The position numbers and the translations under genes are program-made. DNA of 60,673 nucleotides from assembly GCA_035353855.1 (NCBI GenBank), contig DAOQAK010000018.1, forward strand, positions 1 through 60,673, read 5' to 3'. This DNA is from Bacteroidales bacterium. GTDB lineage: Bacteria > Bacteroidota > Bacteroidia > Bacteroidales > CG2-30-32-10. Positions 45,582 to 54,043 of this stretch are shown here, piece after piece; position 1 is the first letter of the stretch, and each line of letters opens with the position of its first letter. Below the pieces are notes generated by a model. The model made no database searches. It was given only the letters and a program-made list of their open reading frames with translations, and was not told the origin of the DNA.

Positions 45582-45661
45582 GGAAAAATAATTGATTAAA
45601 ATAATGTGTAAAAATATATAAAATAAATGAAGATTTTTCTCTGATTTTCCTTTATTTTATT

Positions 45662-45669
45662 TACCTTTG
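45662..45669 (+). promoter_or_regulatory. Outward -7 box near the right end of the element
   Basis: TACCTTTG fits TAnnTTTG and is followed by GCAGCG, as in the tRNA promoter at 24119. A transcript from here would cross the arm sites and attR and stop at the hairpin 45826-45847, about 170 bases, with no gene in it. Confidence 0.4.
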
Positions 45670-45717
45670 CAGCGAAGCAAAAAAGTTCTTTAAGAAGAAA
45701 ACAAAAGAAACAAAATA

Positions 45718-45810
45718 GGTTGCAAATTCGGTTGCAAAATTAAGATTAAAAATTGAAACACTGAATTATCAACGCTTGGAGAGGGAAGTTTACAGAGCCT
45801 CTCTCTCCGC
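45718..45810. other. attR with arm-type repeat
   Basis: The core CCTCTCTCTCCGC (45798-45810) repeats the tRNA 3' end. At 45718-45737 is an exact copy of the 20-base left-end repeat at 24321-24340. A short GGAGAG (45778-45783) upstream can pair with the core CTCTCC, mimicking a tRNA acceptor stem. Confidence 0.75.
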
Positions 45811-45825
45811 AAAATCAATAAAAAC

Positions 45826-45847
45826 AGCTCCGTCAGGAGCTTTTTTT
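45826..45847 (+). terminator. Terminator after attR (displaced from tRNA-Ser)
   Basis: AGCTCC-GTCA-GGAGCT followed by seven T residues. An identical hairpin follows tRNA-Ser(CGA) at 47875-47897, so this one is likely the original terminator of tRNA-Ser(UGA), separated by the insertion. Confidence 0.85.
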
Positions 45848-46500
45848 ATTTTCGGAAAAAGCATAAAATTTATTTTAATGCTTTTGAAGAAAATAAAAAA
45901 ATAATACGAACGAAGTGAGTATGTTTTTATTGATTTTAGCCTCCCCTTTCGGGATCATGAGCGCAGCGAATAATCCCGTGTAATGTTTCTCGTTTTCCGC
46001 CATAGCGGAGTTTGTTGTTTGTCGTTCAATATCAAATTATATTTAATGCTTTTTCCTAAAATAAAAAATAATGCAAACGTAGTGAGCATGTTTTTATTGA
46101 TTTTAGCTCCCCCTGCCGGGATCATGAGCAAAGCGAATAATCCCGTGTAATGTTTCTTGTTTGTTGTTTTCCGCCACAGCGGAGTTTGTTGTCCAATATC
46201 AAATTATATTTATCCGATTGAAGAAAATAAAAAATAATACGAACGAAGTGAGTATGTTTTTATTGATTTTAGCCTCCCCTTTCGGGATCATGAGCGCAGC
46301 GAATAATCCCGTGTAATGTTTCTCGTTTTCCGCCATAGCGGAGTTTGTTGTTTGTCGTTCAATATCAAATTATATTTAATGCTTTTTCCTAAAATAAAAA
46401 ATAATGCAAACGTAGTGAGCATGTTTTTATTGATTTTAGCTCCCCCTGCCGGGATCATGAGCGCAGCGAATAATCCCGTGTAACGTTTGTTGTTTGTCGT
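45848..46500. repeat. Tandem repeat array 1, ~167-bp units
   Basis: The landmark atgtttttat recurs at 45921, 46088, 46254 and 46421, a period of 166-167 bases, giving four units. Two unit variants alternate (gaacgaagtgagtatg and gcaaacgtagtgagcatg), so the higher-order period is about 333 bases. Each unit holds two small hairpins (cgggat...atcccg and tccgccatagcgga). No coding function is supported. Confidence 0.9.
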
Positions 46501-46600
46501 TAATTGTTTGAGGTTTTCCACAGTGACTGATTTGGCGTTTTTCTGTTATTCCTGATTTTATTTCTTTCATTCTACATTTAATATTTTATAACTTTGATTT

Positions 46601-47725
46601 ATGATTAATGAAATCGTAGCAAAATCAATTCTCCGCAAACAAAAATGTGTCGACAGTTGGTTTATCTCATCATGTGGCATGAACCTGTATCGCGGATGTA
46701 CACACAATTGCTCATACTGCGACGGACGCGCAGAAAAATATAATATAACAAATGAATTCGGACATAATGTTGATGTAAAAATAAATGCAATAGAATTACT
46801 TGATAAAGAATTAAACCCTACAAATAAAAGAGTCCCCTTACGAAAAGGTTTTGTTCTTTTAGGTGGCGGCGTTTGCGATGCATATCAGCCTATTGAAAAA
46901 AAATATTTTCTCTCGGGAAAGACACTTGAGTTGATTGAAAAATACAAATACCCTGTTCATATTTTAACCAAATCAACATTGGTATTAAGGGATTTGGAAA
47001 TCATTTCAAAAATCAACAAACAATCAAAAGCAATTATTAGTTTCAGTTTTTCAAGTTGCAATGACATTGTCAGTAAAATTTTTGAACCCGGAGTTCCTTC
47101 GCCATCTGAAAGATTAGATGCAATAAAAAAAATTAAAGAACAGGGAATAAACTGCGGAATGTTCCTGATGCCCGTCATTCCGTACATTACCGATACTGAT
47201 GAATTTTTAGAAGAAAGTATAAGTAAAGCAAGAAATGCAGGTATCGATTTCATAATTTTCGGTGGAATGACTTTAAAAGAAGGAAAACAAAAACAACATT
47301 TCATTAATACATTATCTGAATTCAAACCTTCATTAATAAAGACATATCAAGAAATATATCCGCCTTCAAAATGGGGAAATGCAAACAATGAGTATTACTG
47401 CGGTATTAACAAGAAATTTTTCTCACTTGTAAAAAAATATCATATACCTGTTAGAATTCCTTTTCATGTATATTCCGGCTTATTGGGAATGAATGATAAA
47501 ATCATAGTGATGCTCGAACATTTAAATTACATCCAGCAACTAAAAGGTGAAGATTCATTTTTTGGTCTTGCCGCAAGATCAATATCAGAACTTAAAACAC
47601 CTGTTTCTGAAATAAAAAATAATCTTACATCATTAAAAGGTATTGGAAATTTAACAGAGAAAATTATCTGTGAAATTATTGAAACCGGACACAGTAAATA
47701 TTTCCATGATAAAATGAATATATAA
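46601..47725 (+). CDS. Radical SAM protein of the spore photoproduct lyase-like (SplB-related) family
   Basis: The 374-residue protein has the radical SAM cluster motif CTHNCSYC (about residues 33-40) in the context NLYRGCTHNCSYCDGRAEKY, typical of the Rv2578c/SplB-like group, and a barrel with LLGGGVCDAYQPIEKKY and HILTKSTLVLRDLEI. Members use a [4Fe-4S] cluster and S-adenosylmethionine, but only some are DNA photoproduct lyases. The substrate is unknown here. The C-terminal 40 residues (NNLTSLKGIGNLTEKIICEI) resemble a helix-hairpin-helix, which would suit DNA binding. Confidence 0.85.
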   Translation: MINEIVAKSILRKQKCVDSWFISSCGMNLYRGCTHNCSYCDGRAEKYNITNEFGHNVDVKINAIELLDKELNPTNKRVPLRKGFVLLGGGVCDAYQPIEKKYFLSGKTLELIEKYKYPVHILTKSTLVLRDLEIISKINKQSKAIISFSFSSCNDIVSKIFEPGVPSPSERLDAIKKIKEQGINCGMFLMPVIPYITDTDEFLEESISKARNAGIDFIIFGGMTLKEGKQKQHFINTLSEFKPSLIKTYQEIYPPSKWGNANNEYYCGINKKFFSLVKKYHIPVRIPFHVYSGLLGMNDKIIVMLEHLNYIQQLKGEDSFFGLAARSISELKTPVSEIKNNLTSLKGIGNLTEKIICEIIETGHSKYFHDKMNI

Positions 47726-47770
47726 ATATCATCCCATTTAAAAAAATAAAATTAAATTTGCAGATAATTC

Positions 47771-47859
47771 GGAGAGATGGCAGAGTGGTCGAATGCGGCG
47801 GTCTCGAAAACCGTTGTTCACCGTAAGGCGAACCGGGGGTTCGAATCCCCCTCTCTCCG
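47771..47859 (+). tRNA. tRNA-Ser(CGA)
   Basis: Acceptor GGAGAGA/TCTCTCC, anticodon loop CTCGAAA giving CGA (47805-47807), a long variable arm (gttcaccgtaaggcgaac) and a GGTTCGAATCC T-arm. It is nearly identical to the tRNA-Ser(UGA) at 24131 outside the anticodon and variable arm, and is followed by the same terminator and repeat. Confidence 0.95.
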
Positions 47860-47874
47860 CAAATCAATAAAAAC

Positions 47875-47897
47875 AGCTCCGTCAGGAGCTTTTTTTA
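47875..47897 (+). terminator. Terminator of tRNA-Ser(CGA)
   Basis: AGCTCC-GTCA-GGAGCT hairpin and T-run, identical to 45826-45847. Confidence 0.88.
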
Positions 47898-48322
47898 TTT
47901 TCGGAAAAAGCATAAAATTTATTTTAATGCTTTTGAAGAAAATAAAAAAATAATACGAACGAAGTGAGTATGTTTTTATTGATTTTAGCCTCCCCTTTCG
48001 GGATCATGAGCGCAGCGAATAATCCCGTGTAATGTTTCTCGTTTTCCGCCATAGCGGAGTTTGTTGTTTGTCGTTCAATATCAAATTATATTTAATGCTT
48101 TTGAAGAAAATAAAAAAATAATACGAACGAAGTGAGTATGTTTTTATTGATTTTAGCCTCCCCTTTCGGGATCATGAGCGCAGCGAATAATCCCGTGTAA
48201 TGTTTCTCGTTTTCCGCCATAGCGGAGTTTGTTGTTTGTCGTTCAATATCAAATTATATTTAATGCTTTTGAAGAAAATAAAAAAACAATACGAACGAAG
48301 TGAGTATGTTTTTATTGATTTT
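47898..48322. repeat. Tandem repeat array 2, 168-bp units
   Basis: The same landmark recurs at 47970, 48138 and 48306 (period 168). Units are all of the first variant of array 1 and nearly identical to each other. The array breaks off mid-unit at about 48322, where the decayed transposase region begins. Confidence 0.9.
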
Positions 48323-48369
48323 ATACCAATTGTATCCTAAACGATTAAAATAAGAAATGATGTAAAACA

Positions 48370-49010
48370 GCTGATAATAAAGGGGCGTATGATATTCCAT
48401 TATTGAAAGGAAGCGTTGTTGTCGCCGACCGATCTTATAACGACTTCTCACTATTAAATATTGGGGACAGCAAGGATGGTTATTTTGTGATTAGGCACAT
48501 AGAAAATATTCAATACACTGTTATTAAAGAAAACGAATTGCCTGAGAACAGACACTAACATATTCTTATAGATGAAATCATCAAACTCAAAAATACTTCA
48601 TCAAAAAATAAATATCCAAAAAGACTAAGAAGAGTGGTTGTTTGGGATGATGTAAATAAACAAACTATCGAAATTATTACGAATTAAATGACTTGGACTG
48701 CAAACACTATTGGCGAAATTTACAAAAATCGTTGGCAGGTGGAAATATTCTTCAGAGAAATAAAACAACTGCTACACATTAAATCGTTTATTGACACAAG
48801 CGAAAATGTAGTAATGATAAAATCCGGACTGCTCTAATAACGATTCTTATATTAAAAGCAATTGCTAAATTCAAATGGCATCTTTCAAACTTGGTTTGGT
48901 TTATACGATTAAATTTGTTCGTTAAAATTAACTTACAACTATGGCTAGTTAAGCCATTTGAGAATACAGAAACATTTGAATTAAAAATTTATCAGTGGGG
49001 TCTTTTTTGA
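48370..49010 (+). pseudogene. Remnant of an IS4-family transposase
   Basis: The frame from about 48370 encodes the second half of a DDE transposase: VVVADRSYND holds a catalytic Asp, and IYKNRWQVEIFFREIK fits the IS4 Y-x2-R-x3-E-x6-K signature. It is broken by TAA at 48556 and 48685 and by a frameshift near 48825-48835 (after ENVVMI). It ends with YQWGLF and TGA at 49008-49010. The N-terminal half is missing. No terminal inverted repeats were identified. Confidence 0.88.
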
Positions 49011-49501
49011 AAAAAAACAGGAATATGATTGGTAATATTCAATAGAATCAATGACTTTGTTCTTGTTAAAAAAAACGTTTTGGACACTATTGTTTTTAAA
49101 TTATTAATCATTTCATTTATAACCCTTATTACACTTCAATCCTCACCATTTTTCCGGAGTATTATCATCATATTAAAAATAAGGGTTATTACCTACACGC
49201 TAAGGGTAATTACTTATAAGTATAGGGTTTTTAAAATTTAAATTGTTTTTATATTATACTTTTTTTAAATAAATTCAATCTATTAATACTTATTGTTTAA
49301 CTATTGATTTTATAATTTCTTAGAATACATATATAATATTTTAAATAATTGAATATGTTTTTTTAAAAGTTAAAGTTTGATTTACTTTTAAAGTTAATTA
49401 CATTTATAAAATAACTTTATTAGGCTAATACAGACAAAAGAAATGAATGATTAATAAAATTATTATTTAACTATATTTTAGAATTTTAAAATAAAATATT
49501 A
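49011..49501. other. A/T-rich spacer
   Basis: This 491-base stretch is very A/T-rich, with a few short repeats of the form aagggttatta near 49180-49225. A 70-codon open frame at 49029-49241 has the composition of random A/T-rich DNA and is not called. Confidence 0.5.
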
Positions 49502-49705
49502 ATGGCACGAATAAAAATTGACTCCATTATCGATTACCTCGATACCGATTTAAGAAAGGCTTTAGAGGAAACTATCAAGCAGCATTTTTCGGATGAAAAT
49601 TTTGATAACAGGGAACTGTTCCGCACATTTAAAAGAAATGTTTCAAAAAAATGCAGTTCCTGGGAAGAAGTCCCCGATCATTTTATTGATAGCAACCTGA
49701 ATTAA
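49502..49705 (+). CDS. Small conserved-looking hypothetical protein
   Basis: This 67-residue soluble protein (MARIKIDSIIDYLDTDLRKA at the start) is helical and strongly charged, with one CSSW segment. Amphipathic helices and balanced codon use make it look like a real gene. I do not recognise it. It precedes the type IIG enzyme but is on the opposite strand. Confidence 0.55.
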   Translation: MARIKIDSIIDYLDTDLRKALEETIKQHFSDENFDNRELFRTFKRNVSKKCSSWEEVPDHFIDSNLN

Positions 49706-49864
49706 AATCAGGACTATCCATTTATACAGAATCTTAGCAGATTTGGAAAACAAACTGTGCTTAGATTCTGTTATGCTGATTTATCCCGACTTGTCACGAA
49801 TAGGAAATTTTTGCAACCGAACTTGTGATCTCATGAATACCTTTAAAATAAAATAAGTTATGAA

Positions 49865-49916
49865 TATACTGAATCTTGACGAATTTGCAAAGTCAAATTC
49901 GTCAAGATTCAGTATA
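49865..49916. repeat. Long perfect inverted repeat at the 3' end of the type IIG gene
   Basis: Arms of 23 bases (49865-49887 and 49894-49916) are exact reverse complements around a 6-base loop. It ends one base before the stop codon of the minus-strand gene and could terminate that transcript, though no T-run is present. A related sequence (actgaatct...agattcagt) occurs at 58148-58196. Confidence 0.8.
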
Positions 49917-49917
49917 G

Positions 49918-52900
49918 TTACGAGTTTTCAATTATTGCAATTTCGTCTTCCGTTAGTTCGTACAGCTTATACACCATGCGGTCTATCTCGCTTTCAAGTG
50001 CAGTGGTATCTGTAGACGAATCTGATTTTTTTAATGAAATAATTTGAGAAATTAATTCTTTAAATGGTTTTTCTTGTTCTTCGGAAATTTGTTTTACAGG
50101 AATTGGTTCAAAAAATACTTTTCGTAACTCACGTGTACCACCTAATAATTCTGGAAAATTATCTTTAAAACAATATTTGAATAATTTTGAATTTAAAAAA
50201 GCTCCTAACCAATAAATCCTTTCAGCAATTATATGAAAAGATTTATCATTATGAAAATAATGTTCATCAATATCTATTACAAAAGGCATATACTTTGTCA
50301 TATTAGGATATATTATCTTGGGCAAATAAAATTCCTTCCAATAAGCAATGTTATCCTGAGTTTCAAACCAATTATTATTTGTTTTTTTTCTTGAGCCTGT
50401 CTCACCAGATTGTTCTAATTTTCGGCCGAAAGATTTTAACCAAAAATTTATTGTGGGATATTCTTCAATTCTCAATTTTAAACTTGGAAATGTTGCAATC
50501 AGCCATAAATTTTGATATTCAGGAAAATATTTTTGAATATCTCTACCTCTTAATAAAGGAACAATAATCTTTTCGCTTGTTTTATCCGCAATTGTTAAAT
50601 CCGATTTTTTATTATCATCAATTATAAAAGCTTCATTACAACCTGTCTTTACTCCATAATTAATTGTAATATCCCAATCTTTCAAAGGGATGCCTTGAGA
50701 TTCAACTTTTCTTTTAATCTTTAAAACTACTTCATTCTCAAAAGCCCATGTATTTTGATTCAACTCGTTTTGCGAAAAATATTTTTTTATACCTGAAATA
50801 TAATTTTCAAATTCATTTATTCTAAATTCTTCCTTAATAATATTTGCATATACGAATTGGTTCTGTTCCTTTATATTTTTAATATAGCCTAGAATAGCCG
50901 CATCAACAGTAGCTTCATCAAAAACTGGCAACCCACTAAAATCAATAAAATGCGTCAATTTTGTTTCTCCGACAAGAAATTTCCTTATTTCTTTACCATA
51001 ATTAGCACGAGTAAACTTATTCGAAATAATAAATTGAAATATGCCATTTGATTTAAGAATTTTATAACCTTGCTCAACAAAATAAGTAAGAATATCAGCA
51101 ATAGAATTATAAACAACAAAATTATCTTTTAGATATGTTTTGATTTCAGAAAATGCTTCTTGTCTTATATAAGGTGGATTTCCAATTACCACATCAAAAC
51201 CAACAAAGTCACCATCATCATTTAATACTTCAGGGAATTCAAAGCGCCACTCAAAAGCATTTTCATAGATTTTATTGCTTTTAATTTGTTCAATTATATC
51301 TTCCAGTTTTTTTATTTCGGCAGTAAGTGTTTTTATTTTTTTATTCCATTCGGTTTTTTCCGCTTTGCTTCTTTCGAACATTGTAGTTTGCGTAGTAAGT
51401 GCAACCAGTTCGCCTTTAATTTTATTCAGTTTCAGGAAACGCTTGTCGTTACTGGCAACTTCGCTTTCAAAATCGTTTTTGATTTTTTCAATTAGTTTTA
51501 CCAAATCGTGTTTCTCTTCTTTGCTCTTAGCATTACGATACGACATTACCGCGAGGCGGTAACTGTCAATGCTCCATTTACTTTTTTTCAAAGCTTTCTT
51601 AATATCCGAGTCGAGCTCGTAACGGCTTATGAGCGAGTTTCCGCATTTAATATTGATATCGATATTCGGAAGCGTTTCCAGTTCTTTAAAATCGGGCGCT
51701 TTGTAATAAGCATTTTTAAGCAACTCAATCCACAATCGCAAACTACAAATTTTTACAGAGTTGGGATTGATGTCAACACCAAACAAACAGTTTTCGATTA
51801 TGGTTTGCTTTTCAAGAAATAATGTTTCCTGCACCCTGCGGCTTTCATCGTTGTTAGGGTTATACACAAATGCTTTCCCGTCTTCATCGGTAATTGCCAG
51901 TTCATCATTTACTACTTCAACTGCATAATCTTTTAATGATTTTCCATTACTGTCGTATAAAATTTTCAATTCACTTTTAACCGCAATAATTTCGTTCAAC
52001 GCTGAAACCAGGAAATGCCCAGAACCTACAGCCGGGTCGCAAATTTTTAAACTGTTTATAATTTTATTAGCTTCCTGCTTATCGGTAATTTTATTATGAA
52101 GTTCTGTTAAATCATTACACTCCCACGATTTTTCATCTCTGAACTTTTGCAAAATAGCGCGACGTATTGTTTCGCGGCACATATACATGGTAATAAACCC
52201 GGGTGTAAAAAACGAACCATCTTTATAACCGTTTATTTTTTCAAATATCAATCCCAATACAGAAGCATTGATAAGCGTTTTATTTTCTTCCTGTATTTCT
52301 TCAGAACCTTCGCTGCTGAAATCGTAAGCATTCAGAAATTCAAAAATATATTCAAGGGCATTCAGTTCGCCGCTTCTTCTTTTGCCGTTGTGGTCTTTTA
52401 ACACCGTGTTTGATAAAATCGGAATTTTATTTTCGGAGCGAAGGCTGCTGATAAATATTGCCTGGTGTTCAATTTCAGTTGGTTCAAATAAAGAACTGTT
52501 CAGGTACGGCACATTGGGAAAATGCTTATTGATTTCGTCATTGCGTTCATTGTATTTGCGCGCAAGAACCTGGAAGAACAATGTGTTCAGCTCATCAAAA
52601 TCTTTAATTTTTTCAATATTCAGGAATTGAAAATTCTTATCTCCCTTGTGATATGTTACTAACTGGGCTTCGAGCAATTTCAAAAACAATATCCTGTTAA
52701 TCCATGTAATCACAAGCTCGAGAGCGACATTATATAATCTTATATCTTTGGTGTCGCCATATTGAGATGGATTATTTAATCGTGAAATTTTATCAAGAGT
52801 ATCAATTTGCATGATGGCGCTTTCAATAAAAGTACCACTGTAACGGTTCTTATCTTTACGACCGATCAGTTTTTTACTTCCGTCTTTTGTTTCCTCAAGC

Positions 52901-53682
52901 CCTATAATGTGAAGTAATTCCGAATAAAAAGTTTTATCCAGGCTATTGCTGTCGTTCAGGAAAGGAAGCTTTAATAAATGTTGCGGCGATAATAATTTAA
53001 AAAGGGAAATCAGTTTATTATCATCGTTTTTATCATTATTTCGTAACGGAGCATTATATTCACGAATATTAAAATATGTAAATGAAATTTCTGATTCAAG
53101 TTCTTTTACAAAGGGTTCGGCAATTGATTTATAAAAAAATGCTGTGTCTTTACCGGAAAGACGACCTTCTTCAAAATCAGTAAATTTTTGAATTAACCGT
53201 TTATTTTGAGCAAATAATTTTTCAAATAAACTGGCATCAAAAATATACCACTCAAAAATATTTGTTGCAACAAGATATTTAATCTCAAGATTTTTTAAAG
53301 TAATCCTTTCACGCAGGTAATATAAAATAAGTTCATGAAATGCTTTTACATTAATATTCTCAGGGCTTAGCATTTCGGGCTTATTAGAAGGTTTCTTTGC
53401 TTCGATGATTACACCAACGGTTGATTTTGCATCCTTACCATTATGAATAACCAGGTCATTCCTGCCTTTTGTATTAATAAAATGTTCGGGACTGTAATAC
53501 GTATTCTTTAAAAAGTCGGAAACAAGATTTTTATGATATTCTTCCGATTCATTTTCATTTATTTTATCTAAAACATCTATCAGATTCTTTTTGAATTTTT
53601 CAATATCATTCCGTTGCGGTTTGATTTTGAGAAAAGCTTTATTTAATGATTTGCGCGGGTTTTCCTTATTCAGCTTTATCAT
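49918..53682 (-). CDS. Type IIG (Eco57I-like) restriction-modification enzyme
   Basis: This 1254-residue single-chain enzyme has an N-terminal nuclease-like domain (NDLVIHNGKDAKSTVGVIIE, then AKKP, about residues 80-105). Then come a helical linker, an N6-adenine methyltransferase with DPAVGSGHF near residue 549 and NPPYI near residue 833, and a C-terminal target-recognition region (about 1000-1240). It cuts and methylates with one specificity and needs no partner. It lies outside the tRNA-bounded element, so the strain carries at least two restriction systems. Confidence 0.92.
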   Translation of the reverse strand: MIKLNKENPRKSLNKAFLKIKPQRNDIEKFKKNLIDVLDKINENESEEYHKNLVSDFLKNTYYSPEHFINTKGRNDLVIHNGKDAKSTVGVIIEAKKPSNKPEMLSPENINVKAFHELILYYLRERITLKNLEIKYLVATNIFEWYIFDASLFEKLFAQNKRLIQKFTDFEEGRLSGKDTAFFYKSIAEPFVKELESEISFTYFNIREYNAPLRNNDKNDDNKLISLFKLLSPQHLLKLPFLNDSNSLDKTFYSELLHIIGLEETKDGSKKLIGRKDKNRYSGTFIESAIMQIDTLDKISRLNNPSQYGDTKDIRLYNVALELVITWINRILFLKLLEAQLVTYHKGDKNFQFLNIEKIKDFDELNTLFFQVLARKYNERNDEINKHFPNVPYLNSSLFEPTEIEHQAIFISSLRSENKIPILSNTVLKDHNGKRRSGELNALEYIFEFLNAYDFSSEGSEEIQEENKTLINASVLGLIFEKINGYKDGSFFTPGFITMYMCRETIRRAILQKFRDEKSWECNDLTELHNKITDKQEANKIINSLKICDPAVGSGHFLVSALNEIIAVKSELKILYDSNGKSLKDYAVEVVNDELAITDEDGKAFVYNPNNDESRRVQETLFLEKQTIIENCLFGVDINPNSVKICSLRLWIELLKNAYYKAPDFKELETLPNIDINIKCGNSLISRYELDSDIKKALKKSKWSIDSYRLAVMSYRNAKSKEEKHDLVKLIEKIKNDFESEVASNDKRFLKLNKIKGELVALTTQTTMFERSKAEKTEWNKKIKTLTAEIKKLEDIIEQIKSNKIYENAFEWRFEFPEVLNDDGDFVGFDVVIGNPPYIRQEAFSEIKTYLKDNFVVYNSIADILTYFVEQGYKILKSNGIFQFIISNKFTRANYGKEIRKFLVGETKLTHFIDFSGLPVFDEATVDAAILGYIKNIKEQNQFVYANIIKEEFRINEFENYISGIKKYFSQNELNQNTWAFENEVVLKIKRKVESQGIPLKDWDITINYGVKTGCNEAFIIDDNKKSDLTIADKTSEKIIVPLLRGRDIQKYFPEYQNLWLIATFPSLKLRIEEYPTINFWLKSFGRKLEQSGETGSRKKTNNNWFETQDNIAYWKEFYLPKIIYPNMTKYMPFVIDIDEHYFHNDKSFHIIAERIYWLGAFLNSKLFKYCFKDNFPELLGGTRELRKVFFEPIPVKQISEEQEKPFKELISQIISLKKSDSSTDTTALESEIDRMVYKLYELTEDEIAIIENS

Positions 53683-53736
53683 AAATATATTTATACCTTA
53701 ATATTATATAATTAATCATTCGATAATTTTTAATGT

Positions 53737-53827
53737 AAGGACTAAAGTCCTTTATGTTCTTGTTGCCTGAATAACCCCGACCTTAAGGTCGGGGTTAATA
53801 ACTATCAATAATAACGGGCTTTAGCCC
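53737..53827. repeat. Cluster of three short palindromes
   Basis: AGGACT-AA-AGTCCT (about 53738-53751), a perfect 24-base palindrome (53773-53796, core GACCTTAAGGTC), and GGGCT-TT-AGCCC (53816-53827). All share a TA-rich centre between GC-rich arms. They resemble REP-like palindromes of Bacteroidota. No gene is present in this 361-base gap. Confidence 0.75.
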
Positions 53828-53935
53828 AAAAATAAAAATTACCTAAAATGATACTGCCAAGTTAATAAAAGAATTGAAAGGTAAATAAAATTTTAATTGA
53901 ATTAATACATTTTTGCTTGTATTAATTCAACAAAA

Positions 53936-53962
53936 AACCGGCTGTCTCCAGCCGGCTTTTTG
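53936..53962 (-). terminator. Terminator downstream of the M13 peptidase gene
   Basis: The stem CCGGCTG-TCTC-CAGCCGG is flanked by A- and T-runs on both sides, so it can work in either direction; on the minus strand it follows the peptidase gene by about 80 bases. Confidence 0.88.
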
Positions 53963-54043
53963 CTCTACCCTCTTTTTGTAGTTTTTAATCTGTGGAATAA
54001 ACTACATCAATCATAACGGTAGTAAAAAAACATATTGTACAGG

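Larger units (their letters stand above)
24204..45810. mobile_element. Integrative element of about 21.6 kb in tRNA-Ser(UGA)
   Basis: A 13-bp direct repeat (CCTCTCTCTCCGC) marks both ends: inside the tRNA 3' end at 24204-24216 and at 45798-45810. A tyrosine recombinase lies next to the left end. The sequence just outside the right end (aatcaataaaaacagctccg) also follows the second tRNA-Ser at 47771-47859, as expected if it is the original downstream flank pushed away by insertion. Cargo is a replication initiator-like gene, HTH genes, restriction and probable toxin genes. No relaxase, coupling ATPase or conjugation genes were seen, so it would need a helper to transfer. Confidence 0.85.

Noticed and set aside
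46288..46521. 77-codon frame inside repeat array 1
   Set aside because: It reads through repeat units antisense and has no support.
47676..47867. Antisense frame over tRNA-Ser(CGA)
   Set aside because: It is a translated tRNA complement, a common artefact.
45848..48322. Tandem repeats considered as a CRISPR array
   Set aside because: Units are 166-168 bases with no unique spacers and no cas genes nearby.
49029..49241. 70-codon A/T-rich frame after the transposase remnant
   Set aside because: The composition is Ile/Phe/Leu-rich noise with no start context.
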